Shown one piece after another: positions 42,291 to 50,421 of a stretch of 64,000 nt of DNA. This stretch comes from Brevundimonas sp. M20 (lineage in GTDB: Bacteria; Pseudomonadota; Alphaproteobacteria; Caulobacterales; Caulobacteraceae). The DNA is taken from contig NZ_CP041243.1 of NCBI RefSeq assembly GCF_006547065.1, positions 558,001-622,000 of the forward strand, given 5' to 3'. The notes under the pieces were generated by a model that was given only the letters and a program-made list of their open reading frames with translations, made no database searches and was not told the DNA's origin. How positions within the stretch are numbered: position 1 is the stretch's first letter; each line of letters starts with the position of its first letter. A program made the translations under genes and the position numbers.

Positions 42291-44225
42291 TTGGGTAACG
42301 CGAACGTACTGTTGATCCGGGGACTGAAGGTTGCGGTGCGCGCCAGTGTGCGCGTCGTCGCGATGATCGGCGGCTATCTGGTCGCCTCCGGCAACGCCCT
42401 GACGCCCGATGCGATTCTGGATGCCACGCAGTCGGCCTGGCCGTTCGCCCTGGCGTTCGCAGCGCTGGGCTTCCTGCTGGATCAGTTCTTCCGCACGGAC
42501 CGGGCCCTGTGGCGCTATGTGTCGATCGTGGATGTGGGCCCGATCGTCCGGACCTCCCTGCTGTCGGCGGCGATCTTCCTGGCCCTGAGCTTCTTCATGG
42601 ACCGGGGCGCGTCCCTGCCGCGCTCGACCCTTCTGATCGCCCTCATTCTGGATATCGGCCTGACGCTGGCGCTGGTGCTGCTGCGTCGCATCATCCACGA
42701 CAAGGAGGCCCTGAAGGCCATCGCCCCGTTCGTCGGCTCGCGCGATGAACGCAAGCCGCTGATCGTGGTCGGCGCCATGGATCGCGCCGAGACCTTCCTG
42801 CGCGAACTGGCTCGCAGCGGGGAAGCCTATCGCCCGGCGGGCATCGTGACCGACAACAAGGGCGCGGTGACGCGGGAGCTGCGCGGCGTGCCGGTGCTGT
42901 CCGGCGCCGGCGCCGCCTTCGAGATTCTGGAAGACCTGACCGACCGCGACATCGAGGCGGCCATCGTCTTCCTCGATGACCATCTGACGCCGGTGGATTT
43001 CGGGGTCGAGCGTCTGGGCCAGCTTCGGACGCGCGGCGTGCACCTGCTGCGGGTGCCGAGCCTGGTCGAGATGGGCGGCAAGGCCGACGAGCCGGTCATG
43101 CGCAAATTCGAGCTCGAGGAACTTCTGGCGCGTCCGCCGGTGCGTCTGGCCGATGGCCCGCTGCGAGCGCTGGTCGCCGGCAAGCGGGTGCTGGTCACGG
43201 GCGCGGGCGGCTCCATCGGCTCGGAGATCTGCCGTCAGGTCGCCAGTCTGGGCTGCGGCCATCTGGTGCTCGTCGACAACTCGGAATTCGGCCTGTTCAA
43301 GATCGATCAGGAGATCAGCGCGCGTTGGCAGACCCTGTCGTCCCGCGAATATCTGTACGACGTGCGCAACAAGGCCCTGCTGAACGAGGTCTTCACGCGC
43401 GAGCGCCCGGATGTGGTCTTCCACGCCGCCGCCCTGAAGCACGTGCCGCTGATGGAGAAGCACCCGTGTGAGAGCGTGCTGACCAATGTCGTCGGCACCT
43501 GGAACGTCGCCGAGGCCGCCAACGCCGCCGACGTGAAGCACATGGTCTTCATCTCGACCGACAAGGCCGTTGATCCCCCGAACGTCATGGGCGCCACCAA
43601 GCGTCTGGCCGAGGCCGTGGTTCGCGCCCAGCAGACCAGCGCGGGCAACACCCGTTTCAGCGTCGTGCGCTTCGGCAATGTGCTGGGTTCGGCCGGCTCG
43701 GTCGTGCCGACCTTCCGCGCCCAGATCGAGCGCGGGGGTCCGGTGACGCTGACGCACCCGGACATCGAACGCTACTTCATGACCATACCGGAGGCGGTCC
43801 AGCTGGTCCTGCACGCCACGGCCCACTCGGCGGGACAGCCGGATGGTCCGATGGGCGTCTTCGTGCTGGATATGGGCAAGCCGGTGAAGATCATCGACCT
43901 GGCCCGTCAACTGATCGGCCTGTACGGCAAGGTTCCGGGCAAGGACATCGAGATCGAGGTCACGGGCCTGCGTCCCGGCGAGAAGCTGTTCGAGGAGCTG
44001 GTCGATTCCAGCGAGGTCGCCGAGATGTGCGGCCAGAGCCTGATGTGCGTGACCGATCGCATCGAGGGCGCGCGGATGACCGAGCGGATGGTGCACAAGC
44101 TGGAGCAGACCGCCCGCACCGGCGACAACGCCGCCGCCCGCGCCCTGATCTTCGAAATTCTGGCCCGGGTCCGCACCGTCGGCGACGAGCGCGGCGCCGA
44201 CGTGGTGCCGATCAAGCGGGCCTGA
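42291..44225 (+). CDS. Membrane UDP-GlcNAc 4,6-dehydratase, PglF/WbpM class
   Basis: 644 residues. Four N-terminal membrane helices (to about 125), a CoA-binding-like domain (about 150-290, PLIVVGAMDRAETFLREL), then the SDR dehydratase: NAD motif TGAGGSIGSE near 302, and STDKAVDPPNVMGATKR near 422-438, where Met replaces the usual catalytic Tyr, as in PglF and WbpM. Product: UDP-4-keto-6-deoxy-GlcNAc, the first step to diNAc-bacillosamine and legionaminic acid. TTG start at 42291, with AGGA 7 bases upstream, is uncertain. Converges with the pglC-like gene 8 bp away. Confidence 0.93.
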   Translation: MGNANVLLIRGLKVAVRASVRVVAMIGGYLVASGNALTPDAILDATQSAWPFALAFAALGFLLDQFFRTDRALWRYVSIVDVGPIVRTSLLSAAIFLALSFFMDRGASLPRSTLLIALILDIGLTLALVLLRRIIHDKEALKAIAPFVGSRDERKPLIVVGAMDRAETFLRELARSGEAYRPAGIVTDNKGAVTRELRGVPVLSGAGAAFEILEDLTDRDIEAAIVFLDDHLTPVDFGVERLGQLRTRGVHLLRVPSLVEMGGKADEPVMRKFELEELLARPPVRLADGPLRALVAGKRVLVTGAGGSIGSEICRQVASLGCGHLVLVDNSEFGLFKIDQEISARWQTLSSREYLYDVRNKALLNEVFTRERPDVVFHAAALKHVPLMEKHPCESVLTNVVGTWNVAEAANAADVKHMVFISTDKAVDPPNVMGATKRLAEAVVRAQQTSAGNTRFSVVRFGNVLGSAGSVVPTFRAQIERGGPVTLTHPDIERYFMTIPEAVQLVLHATAHSAGQPDGPMGVFVLDMGKPVKIIDLARQLIGLYGKVPGKDIEIEVTGLRPGEKLFEELVDSSEVAEMCGQSLMCVTDRIEGARMTERMVHKLEQTARTGDNAAARALIFEILARVRTVGDERGADVVPIKRA

Positions 44226-44233
44226 TCATCGGT

Positions 44234-44794
44234 TCAGTGCGAGATGTTCCGCGCGCGCAGAACCTTTCCGACCGTCATCCAGATCGTCTGAAGATCCATC
44301 GCGAACGAGCGGCGTTGCAGGTACTCGACGTCCAGCGCGACCTTGTCCGGAATGGAAAGCTCGTCCCGCCCGTTGACCTGCGCCCAACCGGTCAGGCCGG
44401 GACGCAGGGTGTGGACGCCCTTTTCGGTGCGCAGGGCGATCAGGTCGTCCTGGTTGAACAGGGCCGGGCGCGGGCCGACGATCGACATATCGCCGACAAA
44501 GATGCTCCACAGCTGGGGCAGCTCATCCAGACTGGATTTGCGCAGGAAGCCGCCGATGGGCGTCAGCCACGCGGTGGTGTCGGTCAGCAAATGGGTGGCG
44601 ACCGCCGGGGTCTCGGTCCGCATCGAGCGGAACTTGGGCATGCGGAACAGCTTGTTGTCCCGGCCGACCCGGTCGGACCAGTAGATCGCCGGCCCCTTTG
44701 AGGTCGCCTTCACGGCGATGGCCGTGGCCAGCATGAGCGGCGAGAACACCAGCAGGGCGCCGCCGGCCATCACGAAATCAAACGCGCGTTTCAC
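44234..44794 (-). CDS. Minimal monotopic phosphoglycosyl transferase, PglC type
   Basis: 186 residues, close to the minimal size of PglC. One re-entrant hydrophobic segment at about 8-30, then the core: WSDRVGRDNKLFRMPKFRSM, catalytic Asp-Glu in SSLDELPQLW, GDMSIVGPRP and LRPGLTGWAQVNGRDE. It transfers the phospho-sugar from a UDP-sugar to undecaprenyl phosphate at the inner face of the membrane, starting a lipid-linked glycan. Its place next to PglF, PglE and PglD homologues suggests UDP-diNAc-bacillosamine as substrate. GTG start, 4 bp after the aminotransferase gene. Last gene of a six-gene operon. Confidence 0.92.
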   Translation of the reverse strand: MKRAFDFVMAGGALLVFSPLMLATAIAVKATSKGPAIYWSDRVGRDNKLFRMPKFRSMRTETPAVATHLLTDTTAWLTPIGGFLRKSSLDELPQLWSIFVGDMSIVGPRPALFNQDDLIALRTEKGVHTLRPGLTGWAQVNGRDELSIPDKVALDVEYLQRRSFAMDLQTIWMTVGKVLRARNISH

Positions 44795-44798
44795 GGGA

Positions 44799-46274
44799 TC
44801 ACCGGGCCTTCAGGATGCCGCGCATGGCGTCGATAATGCGGTCGATCTCCGCGCGGGTCATGTTCGAGCCGGAGGGCATGCACAGGCCGCGCTCGAAGAT
44901 GTCGTCCGACACAGGCTCGTTGCCGTGGGCGAAGTGGCGGCAGTGGGCGAAGACCGGCTGCTGATGCATCGGTTTCCACACCGGACGGGCCTCGATCATC
45001 TCGTCGGCGAGGCGCTGGATGACTTCGGAAGCGTTGACGCCGGTGATCGCCGGATCCAGCGTCAGGGCCGAAAGCCAGCGGTTGGACCAGCTCCATTCCG
45101 GCTCGGGCTGCCATTCCAGACCGGGAATGTCGGACAGGCCCTCGCGGTAGGCGTCGTGCACCGCGCGGCGTGACGCCACGCGGTCGCCCAGCACCTGCAA
45201 CTGGCCGCGCCCGACCCCGGCCAGAATGTTGGACATGCGATAGTTGAAGCCGATCTGGCTGTGCTGGTAGTGCGGCGCCGGATCGCGCGCCTGCGTCGCG
45301 AGGAAGCGGGCCTGTCTGATCAGGGCCTCGTCATCGGACACCAGCATGCCGCCGCCCGAGGTGGTTATGATCTTGTTGCCGTTGAACGAGAAGACACCCA
45401 TCAGGCCGAACGAGCCGGACGCCTTGCCCTTGTAGGTCGCGCCGAGGCTTTCGGCGGCGTCCTCGATCATGGGCACGCCATGGCGGTTACAGAGTTCGAG
45501 AATCGGGTCCATGTCGGCCGACTGGCCGTACAGGTTCACGACGATGACCGCCCTGGGCATCCAGCCCTCGGCCTTCGCGGCGTCGAAGGCACGCTCCAGC
45601 GCGACGGGCGACATGTTCCAGCTGTCGGCTTCGCTGTCGATAAAGACCGGCTCGCCGCCCTCATAGACGATGGGATTGGCCGAGGCCGCGAATGTCAGTG
45701 TCGAGCAGAAGACCCTGTCCCCCGGCTTCACCCCCAGCATCCGCACGGCCAGATGGATGGCGGCGGTGCCGGACGACAGGGCGGCGGCGTGCTTCACCCC
45801 CGCGAGCGCGGCGATCTCGCGCTCGAAGGCGTCGACGTTCGGACCCAGCGGCGCGATCCAATTGGTCCGGAAAGCCTCTTCTACATAGTGCAGTTCCGCC
45901 TCGCCCATATGCGGGGTCGACAGCAGGATCGGAGCGCCGATGTCGCGGCGGTTCAGCACCCGCACGACCCGGCCGTCGCCGTCGATCAGGGGCAGGTGGT
46001 TGATCTCGTGCTTGTCCATCAGGCCCAGCGCGGCCTTGCGCGTCACCTCTTCCGGCGCGGTGACGGACGCGAGGTCCGGCAGGTCTTCGAGCGTATCGCT
46101 CATCTCCGAACCGGCCAGCAGCAGGCGGCGCAGATCCCCGTCCGTGACGGTGCGCTGGAAGCGGCCCTCGGCATCGACCAGCAGCAGCATCTGCATGCCG
46201 GAGTTGTTGATGGTCTCCATGGCGTCGCGAATGGTCGCGGTGCGCGGAGCGCTGAAGGCGTGGACGTCGGTCAT
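44799..46274 (-). CDS. CBS-pair fused to a DegT-family sugar aminotransferase (PglE/LegC-like)
   Basis: 491 residues, about 110 more than PglE. Residues 8-115 are a CBS pair (ATIRDAMETINNSGMQML, VTDGDLRRLLLAG; then VTRKAALGLMDKHEINHLPLIDGDGRVVRVLNRRD). Residues 120-491 are a complete PLP-dependent 4-aminotransferase, with AALSSGTAAIHLAVRML, VNLYGQSADM, the Asp of EDAAESLGA and PLP Lys301 in SFNGNKIITTSGGGML. It would convert UDP-4-keto-6-deoxy-GlcNAc to the 4-amino sugar. CBS pairs with this VTDGDxRR pattern are known on the PtmE/LegX nucleotidyltransferases of GDP-linked legionaminic acid pathways, so this one may bring nucleotide sensing onto the aminotransferase. Its stop is 4 bp from the pglC-like start. 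Confidence 0.9.
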   Translation of the reverse strand: MTDVHAFSAPRTATIRDAMETINNSGMQMLLLVDAEGRFQRTVTDGDLRRLLLAGSEMSDTLEDLPDLASVTAPEEVTRKAALGLMDKHEINHLPLIDGDGRVVRVLNRRDIGAPILLSTPHMGEAELHYVEEAFRTNWIAPLGPNVDAFEREIAALAGVKHAAALSSGTAAIHLAVRMLGVKPGDRVFCSTLTFAASANPIVYEGGEPVFIDSEADSWNMSPVALERAFDAAKAEGWMPRAVIVVNLYGQSADMDPILELCNRHGVPMIEDAAESLGATYKGKASGSFGLMGVFSFNGNKIITTSGGGMLVSDDEALIRQARFLATQARDPAPHYQHSQIGFNYRMSNILAGVGRGQLQVLGDRVASRRAVHDAYREGLSDIPGLEWQPEPEWSWSNRWLSALTLDPAITGVNASEVIQRLADEMIEARPVWKPMHQQPVFAHCRHFAHGNEPVSDDIFERGLCMPSGSNMTRAEIDRIIDAMRGILKAR

Positions 46275-46883
46275 TCAGGAAGCTTTCGGGGCGGCGGGAA
46301 CGCCGGTCCAGGTCTGTTGCGAGGCGACGTCGCGGGTCACGACCGCGCCCGCGCCGATGGTCACGTCATCGCCGACGGCGACGCCGGGCAGGATGACCGC
46401 GCCCGCGCCGATCAGACAGCGCGCGCCGACGGTGACACCGCCGCCGAGGCTGGTGTTGGGGGCGATGTGGCTGAAATCGCCGACGGCGCAGTCATGATCG
46501 ATGACCGCGCCGTGATTGACGATGACGCCGCGCCCGACGACGGCCCTGGGGCCGACCACGGCGGAGGCCGCGATGAAGGCGCCGTCCGCCACGGTGGCGA
46601 AGCGGGACACGGTCGCTGCCGGATGGATGACGGTCAGCGGGGCGCCGCCGGCGGCCTCGGCCTCGACATACAGACGTCGACGCACCTCCGCCGCGCCGAT
46701 GGCGACGTGGAAGCTGAGGCCGGTCAGCGCGGGCGCGACGGACGGCGTCCCGACCGTCAGGCCAAGCAGGTCAGGCGCGGGGGCGTCGGCCCGGACCGTG
46801 ACGCCAGACAGGTTCGTCCCGCCTTCCAGCAAGGCGTCCAGCACCACCTTCGCATGCCCGCCTGCGCCGATCAGATGGATCAT
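46275..46883 (-). CDS. Sugar O/N-acetyltransferase, PglD family
   Basis: 202 residues: an N-terminal Rossmann-like domain (MIHLIGAGGHAKVVLDAL) and a C-terminal left-handed beta-helix with hexapeptide repeats (VIHPAATVSRFATVADGAFIAASAVVGPRAVVGRGVIVNHGAVIDHDC and on). The His in the NHGAVIDHDC segment is the expected general base. PglD acetylates the 4-amino group of the UDP-sugar to give UDP-N,N'-diacetylbacillosamine. No gap to the aminotransferase gene (TGA followed by ATG), and one base from the LegG/NeuC gene. Confidence 0.92.
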   Translation of the reverse strand: MIHLIGAGGHAKVVLDALLEGGTNLSGVTVRADAPAPDLLGLTVGTPSVAPALTGLSFHVAIGAAEVRRRLYVEAEAAGGAPLTVIHPAATVSRFATVADGAFIAASAVVGPRAVVGRGVIVNHGAVIDHDCAVGDFSHIAPNTSLGGGVTVGARCLIGAGAVILPGVAVGDDVTIGAGAVVTRDVASQQTWTGVPAAPKAS

Positions 46884-46884
46884 A

Positions 46885-48018
46885 TCAGTACCCGTTGACC
46901 TTCATCATCAGGGCCGCGTCCAGCGGGACAGAGGCCAGAAGGCGCGCGATGCGCGGTCCCGCCTGACCGTCGCCATAGACGTTGAGCGGCGCAAGTCGGC
47001 CCTTGGCCAGAAGGTCGGCGATCCCGTGGGCCAGCGCCTGTTCGGTGGCGTCGACGTCGCGGACGTTGGCGTTGCGTTCGCGCAGATTCTGGCGCGGACC
47101 GACGTTCAGGACCGGCGTGCCGAAGCTGGCGGCCTCGATGATCCCGGCGCTGGAATTGCCGATCATCAAATCCGCGTGGGCCATGGCGGCGATGAAGGCC
47201 GGCCGGGCCAGATGGGTGCGCACGGTGATGTCCGGCGTTCCTTTGGCCTCGATCAGGACCGCGCGCACCCCGTCGCTCCCCGCATCGGCGTTGGGCATCA
47301 GGGCCAGAACCTGCAGGCCCGCATCGGTGGCCGCTTTCAGGATGCGGCGTGTGTCATCGGCGGCGGTCAGGGCCTCCTGCAGCACTGGGTGATAGACCAT
47401 CAGGGCGAAGCGGCGCTCCGGGTCCAGCCCGTGCAGGCGGGTCACTTCCGTCAGGTCCGGCAGTTCGGCGTCGATCAGGCCGTCCAGACCGGGGGCTCCG
47501 GTGACGTGGATGTTGGCGGGGTTCTCGCCCATCCGCTCCAGCCGGTCGGCGGCTTCCCGCGTCGCGGTGAAGTGCAGGTGGCTGAGCTTGGAAATGGCGT
47601 GGCGCACCGGCTCGTCCACCGTGCCGGATCGCTCGCCGCCGTGAATGTGCGCCACGGGGATGTTCAGATGGATCGCCGCCAGCGCTCCGGCCAGCATCTC
47701 ACCCCGGTCGCCCAGCAGCAGCACGATGTCCGGCCGCTCGCTTTCCAGCGCGTCGGTGAAGGCGGTGACCATCGTTCCCAGATTGCGGGCCATGGTGGCG
47801 CCGGTCGCGGGCTCCAGCGGCACGGGCACGCGGGCGGCGATGCGCAGGCCGGCGGCTTCGATCTCGTCCGCCGTGTGCCCGTAGGCTTGCGACAGGTGCA
47901 TGCCGGTGACGATCACCGACAGGTCCAGCTCCAGATGGTCGCGCAAAATCTGCAGCGTCGAGCGCATAAGGCCGAAGTCGGCGCGGGTGCCGCTGATGTA
48001 GCAGACGCGACGGCCCAT
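46885..48018 (-). CDS. Hydrolysing UDP-sugar 2-epimerase, LegG/NeuC family
   Basis: 377-residue GT-B-fold epimerase. Family motifs: YISGTRADFGLM at the N-terminus, VLLLGDRGEM, AHIHGGERSGTVDEPVRHAISKLSHLHF and NSSAGIIEAASFGTPVLNVGPRQ. NeuC makes ManNAc from UDP-GlcNAc; LegG acts on UDP-diNAc-bacillosamine to give 2,4-diacetamido-2,4,6-trideoxymannose. The latter is favoured here because all three enzymes that make that substrate are encoded alongside. The sequence does not prove the choice. Start overlaps the LegI/NeuB stop by one base. Confidence 0.9.
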   Translation of the reverse strand: MGRRVCYISGTRADFGLMRSTLQILRDHLELDLSVIVTGMHLSQAYGHTADEIEAAGLRIAARVPVPLEPATGATMARNLGTMVTAFTDALESERPDIVLLLGDRGEMLAGALAAIHLNIPVAHIHGGERSGTVDEPVRHAISKLSHLHFTATREAADRLERMGENPANIHVTGAPGLDGLIDAELPDLTEVTRLHGLDPERRFALMVYHPVLQEALTAADDTRRILKAATDAGLQVLALMPNADAGSDGVRAVLIEAKGTPDITVRTHLARPAFIAAMAHADLMIGNSSAGIIEAASFGTPVLNVGPRQNLRERNANVRDVDATEQALAHGIADLLAKGRLAPLNVYGDGQAGPRIARLLASVPLDAALMMKVNGY

Positions 48019-49064
48019 CAGATCATGGCCTCGCCGGACAACAGGTCCCAGGTGAGGGGCTGGCCCGCCGCGACGTCTTCCTGAAGGGCGCGGCCCGGCA
48101 GGGTGTGGAAGAAACGCGGCGCGATCCCCGAGGCCGGGCGCAGCAGGATCAGGTCGGCCTCGGTCAGGATGTGGCCTGCGGGCAGAGCGGTTCGGGCCAT
48201 GACGGACCGGCGGGCCACCGCGCGCACCGGCAGTTCGGCGGCGGTCGGCGCCTTCACCGACGAACCGAGCGCCTGCTCCACATCGCGAATCTGACGGACC
48301 AGATCGGACAGCTGTTCGACGGTCAGCGAGGCGCGGTGGTCCGGGCCGGGCAGGGTGACGTCGAGGGTGAAATGCTTCTCGATCACCGTCGCGCCCAGCG
48401 CCACGGCGGCGGTCGAGACCGCGAGTCCGAGCGTGTGGTCGGAATAGCCGACCGGCATGCCCGTGACTTCGCCGATGGTGCGCATGGCGCGCAGGTTCAC
48501 GTCGGACGGCGCGGCCGGATAGTTGGACGTGCAGTGCAGGATGGTCAGCACCTGATCCAGCGGCGCGGTCAGGCCGTGCTTCGCACGGGTCTCGGCGATG
48601 ACGGCGACGGCGTCGGTGATCTCCTCCATCGTCGCCATGCCGGTCGAGACGATCAGCGGACGATCCTTCGCCGCCAGATGGCGCAGGAAGGGATGGTTCA
48701 CGATCTCGCCAGACGGGATCTTGATTCGCGCCATGCCCGAGGCGACGAGGAAGTCCGCCGCCTCCTCGTCGAAGGGCGTGGACATGAACTCAATGCCGAC
48801 CTCGCCGCACCGGGCGATCAGGCGGTGGTGGAGGTCTTCCGACATCTCCAGCGCCTTCAGCATCTCGTGCTGGTTGCCCTCGCCGGTCTCGCGTTTCTGA
48901 TAGTCGGCCTTCTCGGCGCCGGGCGCGGCCAGCTTGTCGGCCGAGAAGGTCTGGAACTTGACCGCGTCGGCGCCCGCCGCCTTCGCGGCGTCGACCATGG
49001 CCAGCGCCCGGTCGGCGTCGCCGTTATGGTTCACGCCGGCTTCGGCGATGATGAAGACGCTCAA
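48018..49064 (-). CDS. Nonulosonic acid synthase, LegI/NeuB family
   Basis: 348 residues. TTG start at 49064 chosen because GGAGGAG lies just upstream and translation gives the invariant SVFIIAEAGVNHNGD. A TIM barrel (VKFQTFSADKLAAP, FMSTPFDEEAADFL, KIPSGEIVNHPFLRH, TILHCTSNYPAAPSDVNL, GYSDHTLGL, VIEKHFTLD) is followed by a SAF/antifreeze-like domain (about 288-348). It condenses phosphoenolpyruvate with a 6-carbon diacetamido sugar or ManNAc. With the diNAc-bacillosamine genes, Leg5Ac7Ac is the likely product. Pseudaminic acid is less likely since no PseB/PseG homologue is present. Confidence 0.93.
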   Translation of the reverse strand: MSVFIIAEAGVNHNGDADRALAMVDAAKAAGADAVKFQTFSADKLAAPGAEKADYQKRETGEGNQHEMLKALEMSEDLHHRLIARCGEVGIEFMSTPFDEEAADFLVASGMARIKIPSGEIVNHPFLRHLAAKDRPLIVSTGMATMEEITDAVAVIAETRAKHGLTAPLDQVLTILHCTSNYPAAPSDVNLRAMRTIGEVTGMPVGYSDHTLGLAVSTAAVALGATVIEKHFTLDVTLPGPDHRASLTVEQLSDLVRQIRDVEQALGSSVKAPTAAELPVRAVARRSVMARTALPAGHILTEADLILLRPASGIAPRFFHTLPGRALQEDVAAGQPLTWDLLSGEAMI

Positions 49065-49154
49065 CAGCTCCTCCCGGATACAGGCCCGGTCTAACCCAGG
49101 TCGCACGGCGCAGGTAGCGCGGATTTCGACAAAGCGGGCGTCATGACGCCGGGT

Positions 49155-50036
49155 TCAGGGCGCCCAGTTCAGCGTCTGGCGGGTGTGGGTGATGTCGACC
49201 TCCAGATCGCCGAACAGCTGGGAGGCCATCGCGCCCTTGCCCAGCAGCTTCAGTGGGAGGGTCAGAAAGACCGGCGGAACCGGCAGGAGGGTGAGGGAGC
49301 GGCCTTTCGCCGCGGCCATCTGCTCCAGCAGGGCGCGGGTTGAGACCGGCGCGCCGTCGCTGACGAGGAAGGTCCGGCCCGCCGCCCCCGGGTGGTCGAT
49401 GACCACGTCGATCAGACTGCACAGGGTCTCAAGCGACACCAGATCACGCCGGTTGTTCGTCGCCAGACCGAAGGGCAGGGGCAGGCCTTTGGCGATCACC
49501 CGGTTCAGGGTCGCCAGATTGCCCTTGGGCTCAGGCCCCGTGATCAGGGGCGGACGAAGGATCACCACCTCCAGCCCGGTCTGCGCCGCGATGGCGCGCA
49601 GGGCCAGTTCGGCCTCATGCTTGGACACCGCGTAGGGCGAGTGGGGGGCGGGCGGGTCGTCGTGACGGAAGGGCGTGCCGTGGGTCTCGGAACCGTTCAC
49701 CCCGATGCTGGAGATGAAAACGAACCGTCGCACGCCCGCCGCCGTGGCCTGCCGGGCCAGCGCCGTCGTCGCCCCGGTGTTCACCGCGCGGAACAGGGGC
49801 AGGGGATTGTCGGTGGTTTCCTTGAGCACATGGGCGCGGGCGGCGCAGTGCACGACCGTGTCCACGCCTTGCAGGGCGGCGCTCCAGTCGGTGTCGGCGG
49901 ACAGGTCGCCGACGGCCACGGCGCCCGGTCCCGCATCATGCCGGACGGCGGCGCGGACGCTCCGGCCGTTCTGGATCAGGCGATCCACGACCGCGCGGCC
50001 GAGAAAGCCGGTCGCGCCGGTGACGAGAACGGTCAT
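49155..50036 (-). CDS. NAD-dependent sugar epimerase/reductase (WbpV/WreQ-like)
   Basis: 293 residues from ATG 50036 (AGGAGG 6-7 bases upstream). Extended SDR: VTGATGFLGRAVVDRL, then VVHCAARAHVL, FISSIGVNGSETHGTPF and SPYAVSKHEAEL (YxxxK). This pattern occurs in WbpV/WreQ proteins that reduce UDP-4-keto-6-deoxy-GlcNAc to UDP-QuiNAc and in related 4-epimerases. As the PglF homologue makes that 4-keto sugar, it could divert the pathway to QuiNAc or FucNAc. First gene of the operon leading to NeuB, NeuC, PglD, PglE and PglC homologues, 90 bp before the NeuB-like start. Confidence 0.75.
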   Translation of the reverse strand: MTVLVTGATGFLGRAVVDRLIQNGRSVRAAVRHDAGPGAVAVGDLSADTDWSAALQGVDTVVHCAARAHVLKETTDNPLPLFRAVNTGATTALARQATAAGVRRFVFISSIGVNGSETHGTPFRHDDPPAPHSPYAVSKHEAELALRAIAAQTGLEVVILRPPLITGPEPKGNLATLNRVIAKGLPLPFGLATNNRRDLVSLETLCSLIDVVIDHPGAAGRTFLVSDGAPVSTRALLEQMAAAKGRSLTLLPVPPVFLTLPLKLLGKGAMASQLFGDLEVDITHTRQTLNWAP

Positions 50037-50138
50037 CCGTTCCTCCTGTTCGGAAACCTTCGGGTTTTCCTCGTACAGGGTTGGCCTGTCGTTCGAAACG
50101 AGGCATTCGATCCTGACTGACTTTGCTGAACTCCCTGG

Positions 50139-50399
50139 ATGGCCTCGACCATGTCCGAAACCGAAATCTACGCGCAGCTGACCGAGATCTTCCGCGACGT
50201 CTTCGACGACGACGACCTGACGCCGGTTCCGACCATGGTCGCCGCCGACGTTGAGGAATGGGACAGCCTGAGCCACATCCGCCTGATGCTCTCGGTCGAA
50301 AAGGCCTTCGGCCTGCGGTTCTCGACGGTCGAGGTCGGCAGCCTGAAGCAGGTCGGCGATCTGGTGGCCCTGATCCAGAGCAAGCAAGCCGCGGGCTGA
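50139..50399 (+). CDS. Acyl carrier protein
   Basis: 86 residues (ATG 50139; a second ATG at 50151 is equally possible). Helical ACP with Ser43 in EEWDSLSHIRLML, the site for phosphopantetheine. Acidic: about 15 Asp/Glu. 22 bp upstream of the FkbH-like gene, so the carrier is dedicated to that enzyme rather than to fatty acid synthesis. It carries the short acyl group used by the downstream MBOAT, by inference. Confidence 0.92.
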   Translation: MASTMSETEIYAQLTEIFRDVFDDDDLTPVPTMVAADVEEWDSLSHIRLMLSVEKAFGLRFSTVEVGSLKQVGDLVALIQSKQAAG

Positions 50400-50421
50400 G
50401 CCGGACCCGGAAGACAGAGCG

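Noticed and set aside
44799-49064. Pseudaminic acid pathway
   Set aside because: The dehydratase is of the retaining PglF class with four membrane helices rather than the short PseB, and no PseG is present; legionaminic acid fits better.
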